A stretch of 51,127 nucleotides of DNA. Origin: Gemmatimonadota bacterium (GTDB taxonomy: Bacteria; Gemmatimonadota; Gemmatimonadetes; Gemmatimonadales; Gemmatimonadaceae). Of this stretch, positions 9,482 to 17,284 are shown piece by piece; position 1 is the stretch's first letter; every line of letters begins with the position of its first letter. The DNA is taken from assembly GCA_025359135.1 (NCBI GenBank), contig JANYHJ010000228.1, positions 1-51,127 of the forward strand. The letters are read 5' to 3'. The translations under genes and the position numbers were made by a program. The notes under the pieces were generated by a model, which saw only the letters and a list, made by a program, of their open reading frames with translations, had not been told where the DNA came from and made no database searches.

Positions 9482-11062
9482 TCAGCGACAGGCGAACGCG
9501 GCCGCATCATCGGAGTTGCCCGTGCCATTGTAGCGGGCCGTCATCGGCCAGGCGCAGAGCGGACGCGTCCGCACGACCTGCGTGCCGTGTTGCTTGCGCG
9601 CGATGATCCGCGACGGCGCCTCGCCCTTCTCCACCCAGCGGCGGATGGTCGCGGCCCAGTCGACGTCGTCGCACCCGCTGCCGCCCGCGCAGTGCAACAC
9701 GCCCGGCATCATGAAGAGCCGCGTGAAGGACGCCGCCTGCGGCGTGCGCGACTGCACGGCCTTGAAGTAGTCGATGGTCGAGCGGGCATTGAGTGCCGGG
9801 TCGGACCAGCCGTGGGCCAGAATCAGCTTGCCGCCGCGCGCGCGAAACGCCGAGAGGTCCGGATTGGTGGCCGAGATGATCGCGTCCGCCCTTTTGCCAT
9901 CGCGGGCGGCGCGCGCGAGGTCGTAGCCGACATAGCGCCACGTCGAGTCGCTGTAGATGAAGTACTTGAAGAACTCGGTGCCGAACACACCCTGCACGGT
10001 CGGCGGCATGCGCCCGGTTGCGTCGAGCGGCCCCGCCAACGGGCCGGTGATCCATGCACCCCAACCGTTCGGGTCTGCCTCGTCGCCGAAGGGCTGCCCG
10101 GGATAGCGAAGTGCACCGGCGGCGAGTGGCGCGATGACGGTCGAGAGGACGGCGCGCTGGGCACGCGTCACGCAGCCGTCTGCGGCTGAGTCGTCCAGGC
10201 AACCCGGGAGCGACGCGAGCATGAAGCCGCACGCGTCGGGATTGTCGATCGTGCCGTCCCGCACGCCGTCGGTCGCGTCGCAGCGCTCCACGACCTTGGC
10301 CGCGAGCAGCTTGAGCACGGCCGGCGTTACGACCGGCGCGTTGAAGTCGCCGGCAGGGTACTGCGCCTGTGCATTGCGCACGAAGGTCGTCATGATGGCG
10401 AGCCAATTGTAAGCCGGTGCGACCGCCACGATGCCATCGAAGTCCGCCGGATAGCGCTGCGCTTCCATCAGCGCCTGGCGTCCACCGTTCGAGCAGCCGA
10501 AAAAGTACGAGTGCTCGGGTGGGCGTCCGTAGTACGCCGCGATGAGCAGCTTGGTCACCTCCGCCGTTCGGTGCACCGCCCGATGGGCGAAGTTGGCGAT
10601 GCGCGTGTCGTTGCCGAGCGCCCACCTCGCGCTGAGGCCGGAGCCCGTATGACCCGCGTCGGTGCCCACGGTGGCATACCCGTCATGAACCGATGGCTCG
10701 GATTGGTTCTGCACTTCGCCGACGTATCCACCGCCACCGCCCATGAGGAACTGTCCGTTCCAGTCATCCGGCAGCAGCGCGATGATGTGCGTCTCCGCAT
10801 CGAGGGTCGCCGCGACGCTGCAGTGCGGACGTTGGCCGAGTGCACGGAGCGAGTCGTTGGGCAGCACCGCGTGAGCGTCGGTGACGCGCGCCTTGGGGAG
10901 CGCGATCCTGGCCGCGGCCGCGCAGTCCCTCGCCGCGCGCGCGACGTTGCGAACACGCGCAGGCGCCGCGCTGGCCGACGCGTTTGCTGCGACGACGAGC
11001 AGCAACGGCGCGACCATCGTCCGAAGCACACGAGGCACGACACGGCAGGGACGGACGCGCAT
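9482..11062 (-). CDS. Secreted tannase/feruloyl esterase family protein
   Basis: Predicted secreted serine esterase of about 526 residues. An N-terminal signal peptide (hydrophobic core VAPLLLVVAANASASA) follows ATG at 11062; a GTG at 11065 is adjacent. The nucleophile elbow GCSNGGRQALMEAQRYP fits the tannase family GCSxGG pattern. The cysteine beside the serine normally pairs with a cysteine next to the catalytic His, seen here in VLHCAGG near the C-terminus. The Asp region is probably AHGWSDPALN. The family hydrolyses gallate or hydroxycinnamate esters, or MHET-like aromatic esters; the substrate is open. It is convergent with ctaB, two bases apart. Confidence 0.85.
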   Translation of the reverse strand: MRVRPCRVVPRVLRTMVAPLLLVVAANASASAAPARVRNVARAARDCAAAARIALPKARVTDAHAVLPNDSLRALGQRPHCSVAATLDAETHIIALLPDDWNGQFLMGGGGGYVGEVQNQSEPSVHDGYATVGTDAGHTGSGLSARWALGNDTRIANFAHRAVHRTAEVTKLLIAAYYGRPPEHSYFFGCSNGGRQALMEAQRYPADFDGIVAVAPAYNWLAIMTTFVRNAQAQYPAGDFNAPVVTPAVLKLLAAKVVERCDATDGVRDGTIDNPDACGFMLASLPGCLDDSAADGCVTRAQRAVLSTVIAPLAAGALRYPGQPFGDEADPNGWGAWITGPLAGPLDATGRMPPTVQGVFGTEFFKYFIYSDSTWRYVGYDLARAARDGKRADAIISATNPDLSAFRARGGKLILAHGWSDPALNARSTIDYFKAVQSRTPQAASFTRLFMMPGVLHCAGGSGCDDVDWAATIRRWVEKGEAPSRIIARKQHGTQVVRTRPLCAWPMTARYNGTGNSDDAAAFACR

Positions 11063-11107
11063 CACGAACTCCGGATGAGAGGGACCTGTGGTCGTGCTTG
11101 TGCAACT

Positions 11108-11689
11108 CTACGCGGTCTTGACGGGCCCGACGACCTTGTACGTGGTGAAGATGATGCCGGACGCGAAGGCTTGCGTGCCGACGAGCTCGAAGGCGGACGC
11201 CGACGTTCCCTCCGCAAGCAAGCGCTTTCCCGTGCCCAACACCACCGGATAGACGGCCAGCAGGACTTGATCGGCGAGCCCATGCTCGAGCAGCGTCGAA
11301 GTCAGTGTGGAGCTGCCCGAGAGGATCAGGTCCGGCCCGCTCAGTGCCTTGATGCGACGAACGCCCTCGACCAGATCCGGTCCGACGCCCTCGAACGGCC
11401 CCCACTCGAGACTCTGGGGACGGTGGGTCGCGATGTACTTCGTGGCCGCGTTGATGCGGTCCCCCATCGGATTGCTCGGCGCCTTCGGCCAGAAGCCCGA
11501 CCAGATGTCGTAGGTGCGACGGCCGAGCAGGAGGTCGAAGCGCTCGCCATACGCGGCGAGCATGGCGTCCCGTCCAGCGGGGGTCCGATAGGGCACGGTC
11601 CAGTCGCTGTACGGGAAGGCGCCGTCATCGGCGGAATGCTGGATCACGCCGTCCAGCGAGATGTGTTCGATGATCCTGAGCTTTCTCAT
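11108..11689 (-). CDS. RibD C-terminal/dihydrofolate reductase-like protein
   Basis: A 193-residue cytosolic NAD(P)H-binding protein of the RibD_C/DHFR-like family. The N-terminus RIIEHISLDGVIQ, the middle LLLGRRTYDIWSGFW and the C-terminal half with SGSSTLTSTLLEHGLADQ and PVVLGTGKRLL are characteristic. Members of this family often sit beside ECF sigma factors and YciI-like proteins. That fits the decayed ECF sigma gene directly upstream on the same strand (11771-12227). The specific reaction is unknown; these small stand-alone proteins are rarely true riboflavin enzymes. Start ATG at 11689. Confidence 0.85.
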   Translation of the reverse strand: MRKLRIIEHISLDGVIQHSADDGAFPYSDWTVPYRTPAGRDAMLAAYGERFDLLLGRRTYDIWSGFWPKAPSNPMGDRINAATKYIATHRPQSLEWGPFEGVGPDLVEGVRRIKALSGPDLILSGSSTLTSTLLEHGLADQVLLAVYPVVLGTGKRLLAEGTSASAFELVGTQAFASGIIFTTYKVVGPVKTA

Positions 11690-11770
11690 GGGAGTCTCGT
11701 GGTGCGAGGTGGCTGTGGTCGAGCATCTGTCCCTATCAACGAACGGCGACCGCGCGTTCCGACAGGTGGC

Positions 11771-12227
11771 TCAGATCCCCAGTTGCTCAGGCTTCGTTGG
11801 GTCCGCCTGAAAGAGTTCCAGCAGGACGAGACCTCCGGCCGGCGACGTTCTCGCGGCGCGACGGGACTCCTGCAGCAACATCAGCGCCAGCAGCCCCAGG
11901 ACTTCCGGATCAACCGCGCCCAGATCCGTGACCGCAGCGTTCCGGCCGTGCCCCATCGAATCGCGCCCGTCGGCGCATGACGTCGATGGCCTTGAAGCGC
12001 GCCGTCGAAATCAGCCAAGGGCGCGGCTTGTCGGGCATGCCTGTTTTCGGCCACGTGTCCAGCGCGACGGCGAAGGCGTCGTGCATCGACTCTTCGGCGA
12101 GGTCGAGGTCGCCGAGCAGGCGCACGAGCGTCGCGAGCACTCGGCCCGATTCCGAGCGGTAGCGCGTCTCGATCGTGCTGCTGAGTTGTTCGGGCAGGGG
12201 CGGCGGCATGAGCGCCAAAGTTAGCAC
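11771..12227 (-). pseudogene. ECF sigma factor (DUF6596-type) remnant with internal deletion
   Basis: Remnant of an ECF-type RNA polymerase sigma factor of the roughly 400-residue class with a DUF6596-like C-terminal region. The 5' part (from 12227 or ATG 12209) encodes sigma region 2: RYRSESGRVLATLVRLLGDL, then PWLISTARFKAIDVMRRRAR. The reading then breaks and ends soon after. In another frame, 11956 down to 11771 encodes PEVLGLLALMLLQESRRAAR, which belongs near residue 250-280 of intact members. Sigma region 4 and most of the middle are missing, and the 3' end is cut. The neighbouring RibD-like gene is a usual partner of this sigma type. Confidence 0.72.
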
Positions 12228-12269
12228 GGCGATTGGGGCCCCACCCCTCGCCCTGGTCGCTCGAATCGA

Positions 12270-12301
12270 ACGAGGCCGCCTTCGTACGAAGACGGCCTCG
12301 T
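12270..12301. terminator. Near-perfect 32-bp palindrome, possible terminator
   Basis: Positions 12270-12301 form an inverted repeat with one C/A mismatch pair: arms ACGAGGCCG and CGGCCTCGT flank a central CTTCGTACGAAG. It lies between the small lipoprotein gene and the sigma pseudogene, both on the minus strand, so it could end the lipoprotein transcript. No T-run follows on either strand, so an operator or a structured repeat is equally possible. Confidence 0.4.
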
Positions 12302-12353
12302 CGGATCAGCATGCGTCAACCGCCGCGACGGGCGGCCGCGACATGTGGTCGCG

Positions 12354-12596
12354 CTAGGGAGTGGGCTCCCGCCGAACCGGCATGATGTCGGCGCGCTGAT
12401 CCTTCGGCGTGCAAGCCGATCGCCAGTCTTCGGTCGGACGCGGAGTCTGGCAGAGCGCGGCGTGCATCGTGCTATCGGAGAACACGGTCCGCGCAGCCGC
12501 CGGCCGGAGTTGCGGCTCGGGCGCGCGATGGCAGCCCGCGAGCAGTGCACTGCCAAGCATCAGCGATCGAAGTGTTGGGGGCATGAGTTCGTCCAT
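12354..12596 (-). CDS. Small putative lipoprotein
   Basis: An 80-residue hypothetical protein with a clean lipoprotein signal: a short charged start, then SLMLGSALLAGC with a good lipobox (LAGC) followed by HRAPEP. The mature part, about 60 residues, is polar with two further Cys (ALCQTP and SACTPKDQ) that could form a disulfide. Start is ATG at 12596, or ATG at 12584 (MPPTLRS), which gives a more compact signal. No family recognised. A palindrome lies about 50 bp beyond its stop. Confidence 0.55.
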   Translation of the reverse strand: MDELMPPTLRSLMLGSALLAGCHRAPEPQLRPAAARTVFSDSTMHAALCQTPRPTEDWRSACTPKDQRADIMPVRREPTP

Positions 12597-12696
12597 GACG
12601 ATGCGCTACTCGAAGATCGAGGCTCGTCCCAAAGAGGATTGCGCTCTCTCGCGAACTCGACCTCGTCGTCGCGCCCGCAGCCTATGCAACAATTCT

Positions 12697-12733
12697 GCCT
12701 GGCACGTCTCGCCGGGGCAAGTGCCGACCAGGC
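12697..12733 (-). terminator. Weak hairpin downstream of the second APC permease
   Basis: GCCTGG (12697-12702) pairs with CCAGGC (12728-12733), extended inside by CAC/GTG across a small bulge. It lies 15 bp beyond the stop of the minus-strand permease. No U-tract follows, so only a weak or Rho-assisted terminator is suggested. Confidence 0.25.
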
Positions 12734-12747
12734 GCAGCGCCCCATGT

Positions 12748-14070
12748 TCATGTCGCCCGGCGCAGCGCACTCCACGCGTAGACCCCCGCCCCGACGGCGA
12801 GCAGCAGCGTGCCGAACAGGCTCGTGCGCAATGAACTCACGTACGCGCTCACGATGCCGACCAGTGCCGCGCCGACGAACAGGAGCGGCACCGCGGGGTA
12901 CCCCGGCACCCGATACGGTCGCACCATCTCCGGCCGTGTACGCCGCAGCACGATCACGCTCGCCGCGCCCAACCCGAAGAAGATCCAGTCGGCGAACACC
13001 ACGCCCGAAAGCAGCGCGCCGATCTCGCCGCGGGTGCCGAGCAGCAGGGCCAGCGACCAGCCGCCGAGCAACGCGAGCGCCACGTGCGGTGACCCGAAGC
13101 GCGGGTGCACGCGCGCGGCGCTCGTGAGAAACGCGCCGTCGGCGCCGAGGGCAAAGAGCACGCGCGCGTTCGTGAGCAACGCCACGCCGGTGAAGCCGAG
13201 GATCGAGATCATCGCCGCCACCGTGATGGCGCTCGCGCCGGCCGGGCCCGCGAGCCGCGACGCCGTGTCGGCCGCCACCGCCGCACTCGCCGCCAGCCCG
13301 TCGCGACCGAGCACGTGCAGGTACACGATGTTGGCGCCGAGATAGATCGCGATCACCAAGCCGATGCCGATGAAGAGCGCCCGCGGGATCGTGCGCTGCG
13401 GATCGCGGATCTCGCCGGCCACCATGTTCATCTGCTGCCAGCCGCCGATCGTGAAGAGCACGGCCACGAACGCGGTCGCCGCTCCGGTGAGCATGCCCGG
13501 CGCGACCGGTGCCGCTCTCACGACCTCCGGCGAGATCGCGCCCCACTTCGCCAGCCCGAGACCGATGAGCGCAAACAGCGCGACGCTCTTGGCGAGCGTC
13601 AACGTGTTCTGCACGAACGCCCCGGGTTTGACGCCCAGGATGTTGGTGAAGGTGAGCAGCACGATCGTGATCGTCGCCAATCCCATCCGTCCGCCGATCG
13701 TCGCGAGCGAGACGTAGCGCTCCGCGTATCCGGCAAAGCTCATCGCCACCGCGGCAATCGCGCCGCTCGCGATCGAGCCGAGGATCATCCAGCCGCAGAG
13801 AAAGGCCGGCAGCGGCCCGAACGCTTCACGGATATAGATGTACGCCCCACCGGCGTCGGGCATCATGGCGCCCAGTTCCGCGTACGTGAGCGCGCCCGCA
13901 AGCGCGATCAGTCCGCCCACGATCCAGACCGCGAGGATCGGGCCCGGTCCCGGCAGTGCGCGCGCCACCTCCGCCGGGGTGAAGAAGATGCCGCTGCCGA
14001 TGATCCCGCCCACGACGAGCAGGGCCGCACTGAAGAGGCCGAGCTCGCGGGTGAGCCTGGCGTCGCTCAT
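12748..14070 (-). CDS. APC-superfamily amino acid permease (second copy)
   Basis: A 440-residue transporter with twelve predicted membrane helices. The first helix has VVGGIIGSGIFFTPAEVA, the amino-acid binding GSGIF motif of the LAT-like APC branch; MMPDAGGAYIYIREAFG and MNMVAGEIRDPQRTIPRALF follow as in relatives. The start ATG overlaps the stop of the M24 peptidase (ATGA), so peptidase and permease are made together. This suggests uptake or recycling of amino acids from peptides, though direction and substrate are not visible. It shares the family layout with the permease at 6851-8200 but differs through much of the sequence. Confidence 0.87.
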   Translation of the reverse strand: MSDARLTRELGLFSAALLVVGGIIGSGIFFTPAEVARALPGPGPILAVWIVGGLIALAGALTYAELGAMMPDAGGAYIYIREAFGPLPAFLCGWMILGSIASGAIAAVAMSFAGYAERYVSLATIGGRMGLATITIVLLTFTNILGVKPGAFVQNTLTLAKSVALFALIGLGLAKWGAISPEVVRAAPVAPGMLTGAATAFVAVLFTIGGWQQMNMVAGEIRDPQRTIPRALFIGIGLVIAIYLGANIVYLHVLGRDGLAASAAVAADTASRLAGPAGASAITVAAMISILGFTGVALLTNARVLFALGADGAFLTSAARVHPRFGSPHVALALLGGWSLALLLGTRGEIGALLSGVVFADWIFFGLGAASVIVLRRTRPEMVRPYRVPGYPAVPLLFVGAALVGIVSAYVSSLRTSLFGTLLLAVGAGVYAWSALRRAT

Positions 14071-15254
14071 CCGACGATGATCAGATCGCGTTGCACATCG
14101 CGCGGCGTGATGCGCAGCCCGTCGGGCTCGACGACGCCGTTGACCTCGAGCCGCACGCCGAACTCGCCGCTCAGGTAGATGCCGGGCTCGATCGAGAAGC
14201 AGAGCCCCGGCAGCAAGACGCGGTCGTCGCGCGTCTCGATGTCATCGAGGTTGGGACCCATGCCGTGCAGCTCGCGCGCATCGATCGAATGTCCGGTACG
14301 ATGCGTGAACTGCGCGCCGAAGCCGCGCTCGGTGATCAACGCCCGAGCCGCGGCGTCCGCCGACGCGCCGGTGACGGGGCGCCCGGCGCCGAGTTCACGC
14401 GTGAGGTGGGCGATGGCCGCGTCGCGCGCATCGCGCACGGCCTCGAAAACGGACACAACGCGCGCCGACGGCGTTCCCAGCGACGCCATCCACGTCTGGT
14501 CGGCCCAGATGCCGTCCTGCTTGCTCTTGGCGAAGAGGTCGATGAGCAGCACGTCACCGAGCGCGATCGGCAGCGCGCGCGCCGCATCGGGTTCGTAGTG
14601 CGGATCGGCAGCGTGCGCGTTGACCGCCACCGTCGGTCCGTGATCCGTGACGAGTCCCTCGGCGTCGAACCGTTCGCGAATCCACGCGCCCAGGTCGTGC
14701 TCGAGGATCGGTGCGCCGGCGCGCGCCGCTTGGCCCGCGCGCGTGATGGCGGCTTTGGCAATCCCGGCAATGATCTCCGCCGACTTCGCGTGCGACGCGA
14801 TCTGCTCAGCGTTGAACGCCGCGTAGCACCGCGAGATCAGCTCGGCCGAGGTCACGACCGTGGCGCCGGCCGCGCGCACCATCTCGATGACACCGGCGGG
14901 AATCCGGTCGACAGGCGGCACGCCGTCACCTGCGGCGTACTCCATGGCCACCGTCTTGCCCTTCACGACGTTCGCGAGTGCGACCTCGAGCGGGCGCCAG
15001 CCGAAGTAGATCGTGCGCGGCCACGCGGTCGGCCAATGCCGCCACGGTCCGGGCTCGATGGCGTGTGCGATGCCGACCGGCGTGCCGCTGCGCGGCACGT
15101 AGGCGAAGATGCGGCGCGTCGCGAGTCCTTCGACGCCAACGAGCTGCGCGGCAATCGGGTTGGTGCCGCGGAAATCATAGAGCAACCAGCCATCCACGCC
15201 GGCCTTCGCGATCGCGTCCTGCACGGCGGGCAGCGTTGCTTCACTCAGGCGCAT
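14067..15254 (-). CDS. M24-family Xaa-Pro-type aminopeptidase
   Basis: Predicted cytosolic dinuclear-metal peptidase, 395 residues from ATG at 15254. The N-terminal creatinase-like domain (residues 1-150; VDGWLLYDFRGTNPIA) precedes the pita-bread domain (about 165-395). Metal-ligand segments: LLIDLFAK and GIWADQTW (two Asp), THRTGHSIDARELHG (His), CFSIEPGIYL (Glu) and VRLEVNGVV (Glu). In most members the second Asp is followed by Leu-Thr-Arg-Thr and the last Glu by Asp, so this is a divergent branch. It lies 20 bp downstream of the V4R-like gene and is coupled to the APC permease. Confidence 0.85.
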   Translation of the reverse strand: MRLSEATLPAVQDAIAKAGVDGWLLYDFRGTNPIAAQLVGVEGLATRRIFAYVPRSGTPVGIAHAIEPGPWRHWPTAWPRTIYFGWRPLEVALANVVKGKTVAMEYAAGDGVPPVDRIPAGVIEMVRAAGATVVTSAELISRCYAAFNAEQIASHAKSAEIIAGIAKAAITRAGQAARAGAPILEHDLGAWIRERFDAEGLVTDHGPTVAVNAHAADPHYEPDAARALPIALGDVLLIDLFAKSKQDGIWADQTWMASLGTPSARVVSVFEAVRDARDAAIAHLTRELGAGRPVTGASADAAARALITERGFGAQFTHRTGHSIDARELHGMGPNLDDIETRDDRVLLPGLCFSIEPGIYLSGEFGVRLEVNGVVEPDGLRITPRDVQRDLIIVG

Positions 15255-15273
15255 TCGACTCCCCCTGGTCGCG

Positions 15274-15912
15274 CTAGCGACCCGCAGCGCGCCATTCGGC
15301 GCGCCATTCACAGACTCCTTCGCCGCGCGAGGCACAGCGCACGTGATCCACTGCCCCGGCGCCATCGACGAGCAGCTTGAGCAGCTCACGCAGCGTCGCT
15401 TCCTGAAACGAGCATCCCGTTTCGCGCGGGCCGGTGTCGAGCGTGACGGACGACGGCACGGAGAGCAGGACCGAGCTGCCCACACGCGCGACGGAGCCGC
15501 CCAGGTAGCGCACGGCGATGCGACGCATGTGGCGGAGCGCCGTGGGACGCGCGAGCATGCCGGGCACGGTGCGCATGACGGCGCGCGAGAGTGGCGCAAC
15601 GCGCGCGTACGATCCGTTGGCGAGGTAGCGACCGGCGGAGCGGAAAACGACTTCGGCATCGGTGCGGCGCCCAACGAGCCGGGCGAGTGCCACCGCTTCG
15701 TCAAAGGGAATGCGCTGACTGCGGCGCACGGCCTCGTTGTAACGGCGCACCTGCGCGTAAACCGTCTCGGAGAGGCCGAGACGTTTGTTTCTCAACTCGG
15801 GGACGAGCTCCGCTTCAAGGTCGCCATCGGGGGCGTCCACGAGGCGGACCGCTTCCAGAAGGGCCAGCGGAACAAGGGCGTCCACGGTGCGGGGCAGCGT
15901 TTTATCAGTCAC
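15274..15912 (-). CDS. V4R/heme-NO-binding-like protein of unknown function
   Basis: A 212-residue soluble protein. The last 60 residues (GCSFQEATLRELLKLLV, then VRCASRGEGVCEWRAEW) have the C-x-x-x-G-x-x-x-C-x-W ending seen in V4R and related small-molecule-binding domains. The N-terminal third, with LGLSETVYAQVRRYNEAVRR, is helical and not recognised. Family members often bind small ligands or act as sensors or assembly factors. It heads an apparent minus-strand operon with the M24 peptidase and APC permease. Start ATG at 15912. Confidence 0.55.
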   Translation of the reverse strand: MTDKTLPRTVDALVPLALLEAVRLVDAPDGDLEAELVPELRNKRLGLSETVYAQVRRYNEAVRRSQRIPFDEAVALARLVGRRTDAEVVFRSAGRYLANGSYARVAPLSRAVMRTVPGMLARPTALRHMRRIAVRYLGGSVARVGSSVLLSVPSSVTLDTGPRETGCSFQEATLRELLKLLVDGAGAVDHVRCASRGEGVCEWRAEWRAAGR

Positions 15913-16059
15913 GGCGGCTGAAGGTAACCGGTGCTGCTCGCGAACGGGGTGGCGGGAATCGGGAACCGGAAGAGACTGTCGCGCCTTAGGGAGCTGGTCG
16001 GACCCTGAATGCGACCCTCCCTATGGACTCGGCTAGGACTCCAGCTTGGACGACCCGTG

Positions 16060-16344
16060 ATGCTACCAGCTTCCGATTCCCCGTACGAGGCCGAGGACGG
16101 CTGCCGCGAGTTCGCGCTGCAGTTGGAAACGCTTCTCGATGGCGAGCTGGATGGACAGCGGGCAGTTTTCGCGCTGCGACACCTGCAGCTCTGTGGTGAC
16201 TGTCAGCATCGGGCCGACCACGCCTGGCGCTATCGTCAGGCCATGCAGCGCTCGCGTGACGCGGACATTGCGACGCCAGCCGTGATCGCCCGCGTCCGCA
16301 CCCTGCTGCGCGAATCGATGGCGCCACCACCGACCCAACCTTGA
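16060..16344 (+). CDS. Small zinc-binding anti-sigma-like protein
   Basis: About 94 residues. The segment CREFALQLETLLDGELDG followed by ALRHLQLCGDC fits the ZAS (zinc anti-sigma) pattern: Cys, then His-x3-Cys-x2-Cys on a helix pair. Such proteins hold ECF sigma factors inactive until stress, often through thiol oxidation. No intact sigma gene is adjacent; the ECF remnant is 4 kb away and of a type that does not use ZAS partners. ATG at 16060 fits family length; an ATG at 16009 would add 17 residues. The stop TGA abuts the 11-bp tandem repeat. Confidence 0.6.
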   Translation: MLPASDSPYEAEDGCREFALQLETLLDGELDGQRAVFALRHLQLCGDCQHRADHAWRYRQAMQRSRDADIATPAVIARVRTLLRESMAPPPTQP

Positions 16345-16395
16345 TCGAGTGGTGGCCGAGTGGTGGCCGAGTGGTGATCGAGTGGTGATCGAGCG
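16344..16395. repeat. 11-bp tandem repeat between anti-sigma-like and DUF92 genes
   Basis: Four full units of eleven bases, ATCGAGTGGTG, GCCGAGTGGTG, GCCGAGTGGTG and ATCGAGTGGTG (16344-16387), then a partial fifth copy (ATCGAGCG). The array begins at the last base of the upstream stop codon and covers the candidate GTG starts of the DUF92 gene. Each unit contains two GTG triplets, and the period is not a multiple of three, so copy-number change would alter which GTG is in frame. Confidence 0.85.
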
Positions 16396-17194
16396 GACAG
16401 TCGCGGGGGTCGCGGCCGCAGGCGCGGTGGCGCTCCTTGCGCGCCGCACCGGCTCGCTCTCGACATCGGGCGCCGTAGCCGCGACGATCACCGGCACGGT
16501 GGCCAGTGCGGCGAGCTGGGGATGGGGCGCGTTGCTCATTGGCTACTTCGTGGCCTCGAGCCTGCTGACGCGCATGGGCGCCGCGAAGAAGGCCGCGCGC
16601 ACCGGCGGCGTGGTCGAGAAGGGCGGCGCGCGCGACGCGTGGCAGGTGGCCGCAAACGGTGGGCTGTTCGCATTGGCCGCACTGGCAACCGTCGCGGACT
16701 TGGGTGGAGCGTGGTCGCTCGTGGGAGCGGCCGCGCTCGCCTCTGCAGCGGCTGACACGTGGTCCACGGAAATCGGCTCCTGGCTGGGCGGCACGCCGCG
16801 CTCGATCGTCACGTTGCGTGCTGTCACCCCCGGCACATCGGGCGGCATCACCTGGTGGGGCTCGTTCGGCGCCGCGTTGGGCGCCGCGTTCGTCGCGGCG
16901 CTCGCGGTCGCCACCGGCACGTCGAGCGCGCTGGCGCCGTCGATCATCGTGGGCGGCGTGGCCGGCGCCTTCGCCGATTCGCTGCTCGGCGCCGCGGTGC
17001 AAGCGCGCCGTAGGTGTCCCGCGTGCGGCGTCGGCACAGAGCGACGCGTGCACGACTGCGGGACCGCGACCGTGCCCGCGGGCGGCATCTCATGGATGGA
17101 CAATGACGCGGTGAACTTCGCGGCTACGGGAGCAGGCGCACTGGTCGCGATCGCGGTGTACCTCTCGTCGCTCCGCCACGCACCGCAGTGGTAG
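16385..17194 (+). CDS. DUF92 family membrane protein
   Basis: Integral membrane protein of the DUF92 (TMEM19/VTE6-like) family, about 269 residues from GTG at 16385; a GTG at 16349 would add 12 residues encoded by the tandem repeat. About six hydrophobic segments are visible. Landmarks: LSTSGAVAATITGT near the N-terminus, GGVVEKGGARDAWQV, AADTWSTEIGSWLGG, TPGTSGGITWWGS, and a cytosolic loop RCPACGVGTERRVHDCG that may bind zinc, before WMDNDAVNF. Plant VTE6 phosphorylates phytyl phosphate, so a lipid-alcohol phosphate kinase role is conceivable. Which GTG is used cannot be settled from sequence because the repeat contains several. Confidence 0.8.
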   Translation: MIERTVAGVAAAGAVALLARRTGSLSTSGAVAATITGTVASAASWGWGALLIGYFVASSLLTRMGAAKKAARTGGVVEKGGARDAWQVAANGGLFALAALATVADLGGAWSLVGAAALASAAADTWSTEIGSWLGGTPRSIVTLRAVTPGTSGGITWWGSFGAALGAAFVAALAVATGTSSALAPSIIVGGVAGAFADSLLGAAVQARRRCPACGVGTERRVHDCGTATVPAGGISWMDNDAVNFAATGAGALVAIAVYLSSLRHAPQW

Positions 17195-17216
17195 GACGCG
17201 CCCGCCGTTCGTGCGG

Positions 17217-17245
17217 GTGACACACCTCGCGCGGCGCGCTACACT
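17217..17245 (+). promoter_or_regulatory. Sigma-70-like promoter of the ketosynthase operon
   Basis: GTGACA (17217-17222) and TACACT (17240-17245) are separated by exactly 17 bp, matching TTGACA and TATAAT at 5 and 4 of 6 positions. Expected transcription start is about 17251-17253, which would exclude an ATG at 17249 and favours ATG at 17285 for the first gene. Confidence 0.5.
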
Positions 17246-17284
17246 GCGATGGTCAGCGCGTTCCCCACGAGTCTTGAGCCCAGC

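Noticed and set aside
15255..15704. Longer start for the M24 peptidase at 15704
   Set aside because: The extra 150 residues overlap the V4R-like gene in another frame and are Ser/Pro/Arg-rich. ATG at 15254 gives the normal creatinase N-terminus.
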